A stretch of DNA of 64,000 nucleotides, taken from Flavobacteriales bacterium. GTDB lineage: Bacteria; Bacteroidota; Bacteroidia; Flavobacteriales_F; PHOS-HE28. How positions within the stretch are numbered: the first letter of the stretch is position 1; each line of letters begins with the position of its first letter. The stretch lies in contig CP065018.1 in assembly GCA_016700415.1 (NCBI GenBank), forward strand, positions 1,611,001 to 1,675,000. The letters run 5' to 3'. The position numbers were made by a program, and so were the translations under genes. Positions 35,634 to 44,240 of this stretch are shown here, piece after piece. The notes under the pieces are model-generated. The model worked only from the letters and a program-made list of their open reading frames with translations. It had not been told where the DNA came from and did not search any database.

Positions 35634-36817
35634 TGCGATACCTGCAGCTCCTCCTCTTCACGGCCCTGCTCTTGGCGGGTTGCCGTTCTTCCACTCCTGA
35701 AAAGGCGACGGATCCGGACACCTACTACACCTGTTCGATGGATCCCCAAGTGATCGAACATCAGCCGGGCTTGTGCCCTATCTGCCACATGGAGCTGACC
35801 CCGGTTAAGAAGAGCATGGCCGACATGGAAGGACAGGTCCGGCTCAGCAAAGAACAGATCAAGTTGGGCAATATCATCACGGACACCGTTCGCGCGGGCA
35901 GCGTGGTGCAGCGTGCGGCGTTCAGTGGCGCGCTCGGCCTGGATCAGGATAAAGTGACGGTTGTCGCGGCCCGTGTCGGAGGCCGCATTGAACGGCTGTA
36001 CCACAAGAGCATCGGTGAGCATGTGCGGCAAGGGGAGCCGCTGTTCGACATCTACAGCGAGAAGATGAACCTCTCCAAGCGGGAATATCGGACAGCGACG
36101 CAAGCGGCTGTTGGCAACAGTACGGATACGCTGGTGCTGCACGCAGCGGCGGAACGGCTGAAGCTCTGGGGCCTGTCGAACGCGCAGATCGCATCGTTGG
36201 GCACTGCTGCATCCATCCCGGTGAACACCACCATCCTTTCCCCGTCAAGCGGGATCATCACCGCCCTTGATGTGTTGGAAGGCGGGCAGGTGATGGACGG
36301 CGGCGCAGTGGTGGAGATAGTGGACCTCAGTAGCCTCTGGGTGGAAGCGGATGTGCTGTGGAACGGCCCGGTAAACAGCGATGGACATTCCGAGGCGGAG
36401 GTCACCTTGCCAGACCGGTCGGGCTACTCTTTCCGAGGGCCGATCGAACTGGTGCGACCGGAAGTGGCCATGGGCTCGCGCCTTACCCGCATCCGCCTGC
36501 GTGTACCCAACCCAAAGGGTGATCTAATGCCCGGACTTCCCGCAACGGTCCACTTGCTCGGCAAGACTGTTGACGGCCTCTCCCTGCCCACCGATGCCGT
36601 GATCCGCGACGGGAAGGGCGCGACCGTATGGGTGCTTACCTTGCCGGGTACCTACATGAACCGCATGGTGATGACGGGTGTCGAGGCAGGCGGCCGTATC
36701 GCCATCACGGACGGGTTGCATGCCGGCGAGGTGGTCGTGGTCACAGGTGCCTACCTCATCAACAGCGAATACATCTTCAAGCACGGCGCGGACCCGATGG
36801 CGGGAATGGCGATGTGA
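35630..36817 (+). CDS. Second RND periplasmic adaptor, with N-terminal HMBD (CusB-like)
   Basis: 395 residues. The lipoprotein signal is MMRYLQLLLFTALLLAGC. Immediately after it lies a heavy-metal-binding domain, YYTCSMDPQVIEHQPGLCPICHMEL, typical of CusB-type adaptors. The adaptor core has VAARVGGRIERLYHKSIGEHV, FDIYSEKMNLSKREY, VDLSSLWVEADV and MPGLPATVHL. The HMBD probably receives metal from periplasmic carriers. Having two adaptors in one operon suggests a hetero-oligomeric adaptor ring or separate uses. The start at 35630 lies inside the ATGA overlap with the previous gene. Confidence 0.9.
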   Translation: MMRYLQLLLFTALLLAGCRSSTPEKATDPDTYYTCSMDPQVIEHQPGLCPICHMELTPVKKSMADMEGQVRLSKEQIKLGNIITDTVRAGSVVQRAAFSGALGLDQDKVTVVAARVGGRIERLYHKSIGEHVRQGEPLFDIYSEKMNLSKREYRTATQAAVGNSTDTLVLHAAAERLKLWGLSNAQIASLGTAASIPVNTTILSPSSGIITALDVLEGGQVMDGGAVVEIVDLSSLWVEADVLWNGPVNSDGHSEAEVTLPDRSGYSFRGPIELVRPEVAMGSRLTRIRLRVPNPKGDLMPGLPATVHLLGKTVDGLSLPTDAVIRDGKGATVWVLTLPGTYMNRMVMTGVEAGGRIAITDGLHAGEVVVVTGAYLINSEYIFKHGADPMAGMAM

Positions 36818-36911
36818 CAAGCAGCGCTCCAACGAACAAGATCCACGATCCCTCTCGACCGGAATAGAAACACGAAACCAAACCACCAAGCACACCAAAA
36901 CCCAAAGACGC

Positions 36912-38954
36912 ATGAAGAAGCTTTTACCCCTCGTATTGGGAATGCTGCTGTTCCCCGGACTGCTGCAAGCTCAAGTACCCATCACCATAGACATCCTGAC
37001 CGATGCCTACGGTTATGAAGGTTATTGGCAATTGGTCCCTGACGGATCCGCTTGCGGTAGCAACACCATCGCATTCGGCGGCAACAGCGCCGTGGGCTGC
37101 AACGGTGGCGGCGCGCAGAACCAGACCCCCGGTGGATATGGGAACAACCTGTCGATTACATCAGGTCCGTACGACCTCACCGACGGTGCCACGTACAGTT
37201 TGATCGTCGTTGACGATTGGGGCGATGGCGGCATCCACTACAACGTGCGTGCGAACGGTTTTCTCATCGGGGAGTTCGCTGCCACCGGAACGGGTAACAC
37301 CTTCTCATTCGTGGCGGCACTGCCCGCTGCACTGGACCTCGGCCTCAGCGACCTGAGCAACCCGAAGTACGCCTTCGCGAACCAGCCCATCACTGTTTCG
37401 GGGACGCTCCGGAACCGCGGTACAGCTACCATCACCTCGATGGACCTGAACTACACCATCGATGGTGGCACGCCAGTGGTCGCTTCACTCACGGGTCTCA
37501 GCATCGCCGCTGGTGATATGTACGCTTTCCAGCACAGTACGCCTTGGACACCGACGCAGACCGGCACCTACGACCTGGACGTGTGGGCCAGCAACCTGAA
37601 CGGTGCTGCGGACCAAGTACCGGGAAACGACCATGCCATGATGCAGGAGGTGATCAACGAACCGATCCCGAACATCATCGACCAATACTTCTATGGTACG
37701 CCCACCTTCACCACCGTGGGCAGCAGCAGCGACCAAGTGAGTTCGCCACGCGACCTCGATTTTCATCAGGACCTCGCTCGCAATGAGCTCTGGGTGATCA
37801 ACAAGGGCACGGAGAACTCCGGCGGAAGCACTGTCACCTTCTTCGATGCCGGTGAAACGGACATGACCCATGAATACAAGCAGGATGGAAATGCATGGCA
37901 CTTCATGAGCTTGCCCACGGCCATCGCCATGTCCGACAACGGCAACTTCGCCACCTCGCCCGGCGTCTATGACGCCAATCACGACGGGGGTACACCGTTC
38001 ACCGGCCCGTCGCTCTGGAGCTCGGACATGAGCATCTATGCTGAACCTTCCGGCGGCAACGGCAGCCACCTCGATATGCTGCACGAAAGCCCTTACAGCC
38101 AAGGGATCGCCTCGGAAACGCTGAACCGATTCTGGGTGGTGGACGGCAACCTCGGCGACATCGTCATGTATGATTTCGAGCAGCCTCATGAACCCGGGGG
38201 CTCGGACCATTCCGACGCGGTGATCCATCGTTTCAACGCCTTTACCATCACCAAGGACCCGAACAACAATGTGGTGAGCCACTGCGTGCTCGACCACAAC
38301 ACCAACTGGCTGTACGTCGTGGACTTCGGTGGGCACAGGGTGCTGCGCTTGGACATCCACTCCGGCACCGTCGGTGCCCCTCCCACCTTTGGACCGCACG
38401 AACCCTTTGCGGAGTACGAGACCATCACCGGGGCTACCTGGGAGCCGGTGATCACCACGGGCCTTGTGCAGCCGGCCGGAATCGAAGTGATCGATGACCG
38501 CTTGCTCGTCTCCGACAATGCCACTGGTGACATCCTGATATACGACCTCAACTCTACGCCACCGTTCACGCAGGTGGGCACCATCGCCACGGGAACGCCC
38601 GGCATCATGGGCATCAAGGTGGGGCCCGACGGCCGGTTGTGGTATGTGAACACGCCGAACAACGAGGTGGTGCGGATCGATCCGGCCGAGAACGTCGGCA
38701 TCGCGGAGAACACGCTGCCAACACTTAGCGCCCATCCGAACCCCACGACCGGAATGGTATATCTCGCCGGCCTCTCCGCAGTGGACCGCACCGCGACCTT
38801 GGACGTGCTGGACATAACAGGTAGCAGCGTGCTCTCCCTGCCGGTCTCCACTGCCTCCAATGGGATCGACCTCAACGGGCTGGCCAACGGTGTTTACGGG
38901 GTTCGCATCCGCGAATACTCCCGCAGCATGGTCCGGATCGTTGTGGAACATTGA
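36912..38954 (+). CDS. Secreted NHL-type propeller protein with CARDB-like and T9SS domains
   Basis: 680 residues. The signal peptide ends PGLLQAQ. A first beta domain (DILTDAYGYEGYWQL..GDGGIHYNV) is followed by a CARDB/Ig-like module at about 135-245 (PITVSGTLRNRGTATITSMDLNYTI). A six-bladed NHL-like propeller region follows (LDHNTNWLYVVDFGGHRVLR, VIDDRLLVSDNATGDILIYD, IKVGPDGRLWYVNTPNN). The T9SS type A tail runs from LSAHPNPTTGMVYLAG to VRIVVEH. The ATG at 36912 gives a clean signal peptide; an in-frame start at 36678 lies within the adaptor gene. It is a surface protein of unknown ligand, not clearly part of the metal operon, though about 95 bp downstream of it. Confidence 0.85.
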   Translation: MKKLLPLVLGMLLFPGLLQAQVPITIDILTDAYGYEGYWQLVPDGSACGSNTIAFGGNSAVGCNGGGAQNQTPGGYGNNLSITSGPYDLTDGATYSLIVVDDWGDGGIHYNVRANGFLIGEFAATGTGNTFSFVAALPAALDLGLSDLSNPKYAFANQPITVSGTLRNRGTATITSMDLNYTIDGGTPVVASLTGLSIAAGDMYAFQHSTPWTPTQTGTYDLDVWASNLNGAADQVPGNDHAMMQEVINEPIPNIIDQYFYGTPTFTTVGSSSDQVSSPRDLDFHQDLARNELWVINKGTENSGGSTVTFFDAGETDMTHEYKQDGNAWHFMSLPTAIAMSDNGNFATSPGVYDANHDGGTPFTGPSLWSSDMSIYAEPSGGNGSHLDMLHESPYSQGIASETLNRFWVVDGNLGDIVMYDFEQPHEPGGSDHSDAVIHRFNAFTITKDPNNNVVSHCVLDHNTNWLYVVDFGGHRVLRLDIHSGTVGAPPTFGPHEPFAEYETITGATWEPVITTGLVQPAGIEVIDDRLLVSDNATGDILIYDLNSTPPFTQVGTIATGTPGIMGIKVGPDGRLWYVNTPNNEVVRIDPAENVGIAENTLPTLSAHPNPTTGMVYLAGLSAVDRTATLDVLDITGSSVLSLPVSTASNGIDLNGLANGVYGVRIREYSRSMVRIVVEH

Positions 38955-38991
38955 TCCACGCGGAAAGATCCCGGATGCATATCCTGCGGAG

Positions 38992-39030
38992 CAACTGCTT
39001 GTGCTCGCGTGTTGCGAGCACAAGCAGTTG
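38992..39030. repeat. Perfect 17-bp inverted repeat with 5-base loop
   Basis: CAACTGCTTGTGCTCGC and its exact reverse complement are separated by GTGTT. It lacks a T run on either side, so it is not a standard intrinsic terminator. It lies between the T9SS gene and the deacylase gene, both on the plus strand. Confidence 0.95.
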
Positions 39031-39059
39031 TCCGAGCTTTGGCGCACCAAACCCCGAAC

Positions 39060-40049
39060 ATGGAACTTGTGGATATCGCCCATGATGGCGACTTGAAGAT
39101 CCTTGGTCAGGACATTCCCTTGGGAACCAGCTGTCGCTTGGACCTGGGTATTGCCAGCCTCTTCACCGATACGCCGGTGGAGGTGCCGATCCTCATTGAG
39201 CGCTCGGCCGTTCCCGGCCCCACGGTATTGATCACCGCCGGTATCCATGGCGACGAGGTGAACGGCGTGGAGGTGGTGCGGCAGGTGATCTCTCACGGTG
39301 TGAACAAGCCTGCGAAAGGCACGATCATCTGCATCCCGGTGATCAATGTCTTCGGCTTCATAGCCAAGTCCCGGTATTTTCCCGATGGCCGAGACCTCAA
39401 CCGTGTGTTCCCCGGCATCAAGGGCGGATCGTTAGCCAGCCGGGTGGCCCATCGCTTCACTACGGAAGTGCTGCCTGTCGCTGATCTCTGCATGGATTTC
39501 CACACGGGCGGTGCGGACCGTTTCAATGCTGCACAGGTACGTGTGGTACCCGACGATGAGCATGTGAAGGCCCTCGCGGCGATCTTCCATGCGCCCTTCA
39601 CCCTCTATGACCCATACATCCCCGGCTCTTATCGCGAGACCTGCGGCAAGCTGGGCATCCCGTTGCTGCTGAACGAAAGCGGAATGAGCCTGAACTTGGA
39701 CAAGGAAATGGCGCGTGAGGCTGTGGAAGGAGTGATCCGTGTATTGAGCTACCTCGGCATGCTGGCCCCGGGCATACGTGTCCCGATGCAGCGCCACCAG
39801 AGCATTGTGGTGAAGGAGACCAAATGGGTGCGCGCGGACCGCTCCGGCTTCCTGCATGTAAAAGTGGTGATGCACCAGCACGTGGAAGCGGGTGAAGTGC
39901 TCTGCACGATCTCCGACCCGTACGGCTCCCGCAGCGAACCCATGGTAGCACCGAAGTCCGGCTATGTGATCAACATCAGCAAGGCGCCGATGGTCTATCA
40001 AGGTGATGCCATTTTCAACTTGGCCGTCCAAACATCGCCGAGTAAATGA
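39060..40049 (+). CDS. Succinylglutamate desuccinylase / aspartoacylase-family zinc hydrolase
   Basis: 329 residues, cytoplasmic. Zn-binding pattern of the AstE/AspA (M14-like) family: the HGDEVNG motif (GIHGDEVNGVEVV) near residue 65, RDLNRVFPG near 115 and DFHTGG near 145, with LLNESG later. These enzymes cleave N-acyl groups from amino acids. The Bacteroidota orthologues often sit beside RimK-type ligases and may act on a modified peptide, but no such gene is nearby. I start at MELVDIAHDG (39060), because the longer in-frame start at 39009 would lie in the hairpin. Confidence 0.86.
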   Translation: MELVDIAHDGDLKILGQDIPLGTSCRLDLGIASLFTDTPVEVPILIERSAVPGPTVLITAGIHGDEVNGVEVVRQVISHGVNKPAKGTIICIPVINVFGFIAKSRYFPDGRDLNRVFPGIKGGSLASRVAHRFTTEVLPVADLCMDFHTGGADRFNAAQVRVVPDDEHVKALAAIFHAPFTLYDPYIPGSYRETCGKLGIPLLLNESGMSLNLDKEMAREAVEGVIRVLSYLGMLAPGIRVPMQRHQSIVVKETKWVRADRSGFLHVKVVMHQHVEAGEVLCTISDPYGSRSEPMVAPKSGYVINISKAPMVYQGDAIFNLAVQTSPSK

Positions 40050-40088
40050 TCGGGGGAATGTGCCCAACCTCGCTTTAGAGGCCAATTC

Positions 40089-40104
40089 ATCGTAATATTG
40101 CGAT
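40089..40104. promoter_or_regulatory. Candidate ArsR operator upstream of arsR
   Basis: ATCGTAATATTGCGAT is a 16-bp imperfect palindrome (one mismatch pair) centred 18 bp before the arsR start. It contains TAATATTG, one base from the TAnnTTTG -7 consensus, so a repressor bound here would block transcription. Confidence 0.45.
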
Positions 40105-40114
40105 CTATTCGACC

Positions 40115-40498
40115 ATGGGACTCTCCAAGACCGGGACATTCACTGCAAGCGACAAACGCTTGGCACGCTATGCCAAAGCGCTGGGGCACCCGGCGCGCGT
40201 CGCCATCCTTCGGCTGCTCGCCAGCAAACGCAATTGCATCTGCGGCGACATCGTGGACGAGCTGCCACTGGCACAAAGCACGGTGAGCCAGCACTTGAAG
40301 GAACTGAAACAAGCCGGGCTGATCCAAGGAACGATCACCGGCACCAGCGTGTGCTATTGCATCGACCCGAAGGAATGGGCCTTGGCGCAACAGACCTTTT
40401 GGGAACTGATGCAGAGCTTCCGCGAACCGGACCCGGACTGCTGCTCCACCACGGACTCCTGCAACACCTGGAACGAAACGAGAACACCAACAACATGA
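40115..40498 (+). CDS. arsR: ArsR/SmtB-family metalloregulator
   Basis: 127 residues with a winged helix: LGHPARVAILRLLASKRNCICGDIVDEL then LAQSTVSQHLKELKQAGLI (recognition helix) and the wing GTITGTSVCYCID. The cysteines in NCICGD occupy the position of the classical ELCVCDL metal sensor site. The C-terminal PDCCSTTDSC adds further thiols. It represses its own operon until arsenite or antimonite binds. It overlaps arsM by 4 bp. Confidence 0.93.
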   Translation: MGLSKTGTFTASDKRLARYAKALGHPARVAILRLLASKRNCICGDIVDELPLAQSTVSQHLKELKQAGLIQGTITGTSVCYCIDPKEWALAQQTFWELMQSFREPDPDCCSTTDSCNTWNETRTPTT

Positions 40499-41349
40499 GC
40501 ACCATGAAAAGCGCTGAGGAACTGAAGGAGAACGTGCGCAACACCTACGCCCAAGTGGCTTCACAAAGCAAGGAGGCCAACGCCTCCTCGTGCTGCGGCG
40601 CCGGGGATTGCAGCACCGAGGTGTACAACATCATGAGCGACGATTACGCCGGGCTGGAGGGCTACACGGCGGACGCTGACCTCGGTCTGGGCTGTGGCCT
40701 GCCCACGGAAACAGCGGGTATCAAAACCGGTGACACCGTGCTGGACCTCGGCAGCGGCGCAGGCAACGACGCCTTCGTGGCGCGCGCAGCCACCGGAGCG
40801 GACGGTCGCGTGATCGGTGTGGACTTCACCCCGGAAATGATCGCCAAAGCGAAGGAGAACGCCATGAAACTCGGCTACGCCAATGTCGAGTTCCGCCAAG
40901 GTGACATCGAGGACCTACCGCTTTCGGGCAACATGGTGGACGTGGTGGTGAGCAACTGCGTGCTGAACCTCGTGCCCGATAAACGCAAGGCCTTCGCGGA
41001 AATGCACCGCGTGTTGCGCGTAGGCGGGCACTTCAGTGTTTCGGACATCGTGCTGACACGCGAGCTTCCTGACGAGCTGCGTCAAGCCGCCGAGCTCTAT
41101 GCGGGCTGCGTAACGGGCGCTTCGCAAGAAGCGGACTACCTCGGTCTCATCACCGAGGCCGGTTTCACCGATGTGCAAGTGCTGAAGCGCAAGGCCATCA
41201 CCATACCGGGCGACATCCTCTCGCGCTACCTGTCCGCTGAAGCCGTGGAGAACGTGAAGAACGAAGGATTGGGCATTGAGAGCATCACCGTGCGCGGGGA
41301 GAAAACCGCGCAAGGCGCCTGCTGTGGACCTGGCAGCTCATGCTGCTGA
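40495..41349 (+). CDS. arsM: Arsenite S-adenosylmethionine methyltransferase ArsM
   Basis: 284 residues. SAM site VLDLGSGAGNDAFVA (about residue 84) with GVDFTPEM following. The three cysteines characteristic of ArsM are in LGCGLP, SNCVLNLVP and AGCVTGA. Cys-rich ends SSCCGAGDC and GACCGPGSSCC probably add arsenic binding. It methylates arsenite to mono- to trimethylated forms, some of them volatile. The start ATG at 40495 overlaps the arsR stop, so the two are coupled; a terminator follows at 41377. Confidence 0.94.
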   Translation: MSTMKSAEELKENVRNTYAQVASQSKEANASSCCGAGDCSTEVYNIMSDDYAGLEGYTADADLGLGCGLPTETAGIKTGDTVLDLGSGAGNDAFVARAATGADGRVIGVDFTPEMIAKAKENAMKLGYANVEFRQGDIEDLPLSGNMVDVVVSNCVLNLVPDKRKAFAEMHRVLRVGGHFSVSDIVLTRELPDELRQAAELYAGCVTGASQEADYLGLITEAGFTDVQVLKRKAITIPGDILSRYLSAEAVENVKNEGLGIESITVRGEKTAQGACCGPGSSCC

Positions 41350-41376
41350 GGCAGACCAAAGCACGCTTTTCCAAGC

Positions 41377-41409
41377 TAAAAGGCGGCATCCGTTGGATGC
41401 CGCCTTTTA
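41377..41409. terminator. Bidirectional intrinsic terminator
   Basis: Perfect 15-bp arms TAAAAGGCGGCATCC and reverse complement around GTT give A and T runs on both strands. It lies between the convergent arsM and the cytochrome gene, about 30 bp past arsM. Confidence 0.9.
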
Positions 41410-41457
41410 GCTGATGTTTCCCGCTCGCGCTACATGGGCGCAAGGAAAGCTGGTGAC

Positions 41458-43446
41458 CTACAAGCTCACCACCCGCTCCACGAAACTGCGCTCCGCTGTG
41501 CGGATCACCACGATGTAGGTGCCGTTGCCCGGCAGGCGTGTCCCCCATGTTCGTTCGTTCGTGCCTTTGCGTTCGGTGACCTTGCGTCCGCCGGCATCAT
41601 AGACCTCGATGGCCGTGACACGCCCGTCGATGCCAGTGATGTTCAACATCCCGTTCCGCACCGGATTCGGGAACACATGCACGCCCAGCTCCCGCAGGTC
41701 GTCGATGCCCACGGTCATGTCCGTTTGCGTGGCGCGGCGGACCATGACCGGGGTGTTGTCGGCCGCTTGGAACATGCCTTGAAAAAGGTCGATCTCCGGG
41801 CTGGTATGCAAGAACATCTCCTGCATGAAGCGCGGCGGTGCCGTTTGGTACCAGACCTTGGCGGTGATGTTGATCAAGCTTGTGTTGCCGCCCATGGGCA
41901 CATGGTAATGGACCACGTCCGTACCGCTTCCCTCCACGCCGATCTCATCATGGTTGAAATCAAGGTCCGCGGCGGCCCCGCCTACGATCTGTGTGGTGTC
42001 ATACGTGGTGTGGGTCACGCTGAAACCTGCCGGTGCGAGCCGGTTGTCCTTCAACGGCTGCTTGGCCCGTTCGAGCACCGTGGTCATGTCACCGTTCACA
42101 TCGCCCATCACCATTTCATAGATCTGTACCTGATCCGCCGAGGTAATGACGTTATAGTGCGGCTCCCAGATCGGGTCATGGCCCACAATGTCGTGATCCG
42201 CGGAGGGCTCACCGTTGATGTACAGGGTATCACCGCCCGCATTGGTCACCAACAACTCCACCCACGCACGCCGTGAGGGGTAGCCGCTGGGGAATTTGTG
42301 ACCGGCGAGGTTGGTGAGCTTGACATCGATGAACGCGGTATCAGCATCACGCCATGGCACGCTGGTCTCCACCATCAGGGTGTGCTGCTGCAGCATGCGC
42401 TCCGCCCGTGCGATGGAGGTGTCGAACTGGGCCTGTGAAGCGGTCACTTGCAGGGTGTCGCCATTGTCCTTCAGCATGGTTAGCATGAAGGTGTTGGCAC
42501 CGGAGAAGTGATGCTGGCCGAACGGGGATTTAGGCTGGAGAAAGACATAGTTGGCGGAGAGCACCACTCCGACGGTATCATCCAGCAAGGGAACATGGCA
42601 GCCTTGGCAAGTGATGCCCGTGGCAGGGTGTTCCTCATTGTTGAACTCGGAGTTGAGCCATTCGTGGTAGGTGGCCTGTTCCACGAACTCATCGCCGGTG
42701 AGGTTCCCATCGAGGTCGACCGTCCCCGTAAGGAGCGAATGGCAACCGGCGCAAAGGCCCGCATCGAGGATCTGGGCGCCGTATCTCGGGGAATAGTGAA
42801 CGAAATCCTGCATGGGGAAGGGGAAAATATCCTCATCGGCGTACGGCCCGTAGATGGGCCTCCCGGCGGTATCGAGCTGAAGGTTACCGGAAAAGAAATT
42901 GCCGATGCCTTCTTCCTTCTGCATGTGACAAGGCACGCAGCTCACCCCGTCGCGCGCGATGTCGTCCTGTTCCAAATACGCGATGGAGTAAGGCCCTTGG
43001 CCCGTGAAATGATGTTCGAAGTTCCCCATTGGGGCATGGCAGGTGGTGCACTTGTCCTCCAACTCCACTTGGTGGGCGGGGTCGACGAGCACCTCGTGGC
43101 TCACCTTGGCCCGCCAGAAGGGGTCCCGGGCGGAATTGGCCATCATGCTGCTGCGCCAAGCGTCCGACACGTTCACATCCCTACCGTCGGCGCTCACCAT
43201 CGCATACTCCGACGGGTCGTGACCGTGGCAGCCATTGCAGTGGCCACTTCCCGCGAAAAAGGTGTTCGCGTTCGAGTCCAGTGGCAAGCCGTTGACACTG
43301 CGGAACGATGAGATCTCTCTGGCGGTGTGGTATGCCGCACGGGCCTCAGGCACTTGCCCTTGGGACCAGGCTACCGAAAGTGCCACGGCCCCGGCGATGG
43401 CGGCCAATACCAACGACTTCGTGACCAACGAGTATTTACTTTTCAT
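41458..43446 (-). CDS. Five-haem c-type cytochrome with T9SS sorting domain
   Basis: 662 residues. Signal MKSKYSLVTKSLVLAAIAGA (start chosen at 43446; an in-frame ATG at 43473 adds nine residues). Five CxxCH haem sites lie in the first half: CNGCHGHD, CTTCHAPM, CVPCHMQ, CAGCHSLL and CQGCHVPL. The spacing resembles cytochrome c554-like families. After about residue 300 come beta-rich domains. The C-terminal 80 residues (VHVFPNPVRNGMLNI..RTAERSFVERVVSL) are a T9SS type A sorting domain. Together this indicates an outer-surface or released multihaem electron carrier or reductase. It is convergent with arsM, and about 70 bp downstream of the DUF5606 gene. Confidence 0.88.
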   Translation of the reverse strand: MKSKYSLVTKSLVLAAIAGAVALSVAWSQGQVPEARAAYHTAREISSFRSVNGLPLDSNANTFFAGSGHCNGCHGHDPSEYAMVSADGRDVNVSDAWRSSMMANSARDPFWRAKVSHEVLVDPAHQVELEDKCTTCHAPMGNFEHHFTGQGPYSIAYLEQDDIARDGVSCVPCHMQKEEGIGNFFSGNLQLDTAGRPIYGPYADEDIFPFPMQDFVHYSPRYGAQILDAGLCAGCHSLLTGTVDLDGNLTGDEFVEQATYHEWLNSEFNNEEHPATGITCQGCHVPLLDDTVGVVLSANYVFLQPKSPFGQHHFSGANTFMLTMLKDNGDTLQVTASQAQFDTSIARAERMLQQHTLMVETSVPWRDADTAFIDVKLTNLAGHKFPSGYPSRRAWVELLVTNAGGDTLYINGEPSADHDIVGHDPIWEPHYNVITSADQVQIYEMVMGDVNGDMTTVLERAKQPLKDNRLAPAGFSVTHTTYDTTQIVGGAAADLDFNHDEIGVEGSGTDVVHYHVPMGGNTSLINITAKVWYQTAPPRFMQEMFLHTSPEIDLFQGMFQAADNTPVMVRRATQTDMTVGIDDLRELGVHVFPNPVRNGMLNITGIDGRVTAIEVYDAGGRKVTERKGTNERTWGTRLPGNGTYIVVIRTAERSFVERVVSL

Positions 43447-43514
43447 GTCGGAACGCTTATGGAACGTCCGCAAGATAGGTGTGTGGCAGGATAAAAAACC
43501 ACCCCCACGCCCTG

Positions 43515-44084
43515 TCAGCTACCGCGCTGGGCGCCCTTGTGCATCGGCTTGGCCTTTGCTTTGGAGGCTCCGCCAGCTTTGGGTGCCGAGGATCTTTTTG
43601 CCGCAGATGCCTTTTTCTTGGGCGCGCCCTTCGCACCGGCGGGTTTCGCCTTCTTGTCTTCCTTGGCCTCATTCTCGGCTTCGGCCTTCTTCTTCTTCTT
43701 GTCCACCTCGAAGAGGCCTGCGGCCACCATCATCTGGTACCACATGAAGAATTTCCGCACGTCGCTGGAATAGATCCGGTCGCGGTCATAGTTCGGCAAG
43801 GCTTCGCCCAGTTTGTCATACAGTGCTTCCAGATCCCCCTTAGGGTCCACTGAGAGCTTGCCCTTCTCCATACCGTGCAGCTTCTCCAGCACGGTTGAGA
43901 GCAGGACGTCATCTCCCTTGGTGTACATGCTCACCTCGTCCAAGGAGCTCACGCGCACGCTGGAGTGGACAGGGATCCGCTTTTTATCGGTAAGCGATTC
44001 CGCGATCAAGGCTTGGCGGCCTTGGGCCACTACCCGGTACAACCCGGATTTGCCGGTAATGGAAATGATCTTTGAGAGGTCCAT
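43515..44084 (-). CDS. DUF5606 family protein
   Basis: 189 residues. N-terminal MDLSKIISITGKSGLYRVVAQ and the domain up to DVRKFFMWYQMMVAAGLF match the DUF5606 family that is nearly ubiquitous in Bacteroidota. The last about 60 residues are a low-complexity Lys/Ala-rich tail (KKKKKAEAENEAKEDKKAKP, then KRSSAPKAGG), likely disordered and nucleic-acid or ribosome binding. Cytoplasmic. Function is unknown; synteny with dnaB on the same strand may be an old arrangement. Confidence 0.85.
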   Translation of the reverse strand: MDLSKIISITGKSGLYRVVAQGRQALIAESLTDKKRIPVHSSVRVSSLDEVSMYTKGDDVLLSTVLEKLHGMEKGKLSVDPKGDLEALYDKLGEALPNYDRDRIYSSDVRKFFMWYQMMVAAGLFEVDKKKKKAEAENEAKEDKKAKPAGAKGAPKKKASAAKRSSAPKAGGASKAKAKPMHKGAQRGS

Positions 44085-44240
44085 GAACAGGGATTACAGG
44101 CACAAACATAGGGATGCCCCGGCTGGATCGTCCTTGTTCCGGGACATTTCCTGTTCCATTCCGCGCTGACACCCCATTTTATTGCCCTCTGAACGTTCTG
44201 CCGGGCTGAGGATGACAGACCGATGGAGGTCACGGACACC

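Noticed and set aside
37485..39296. 603-residue minus-strand frame opposite the NHL-type T9SS gene
   Set aside because: No recognisable motif; the plus strand has signal peptide, repeats and sorting domain.
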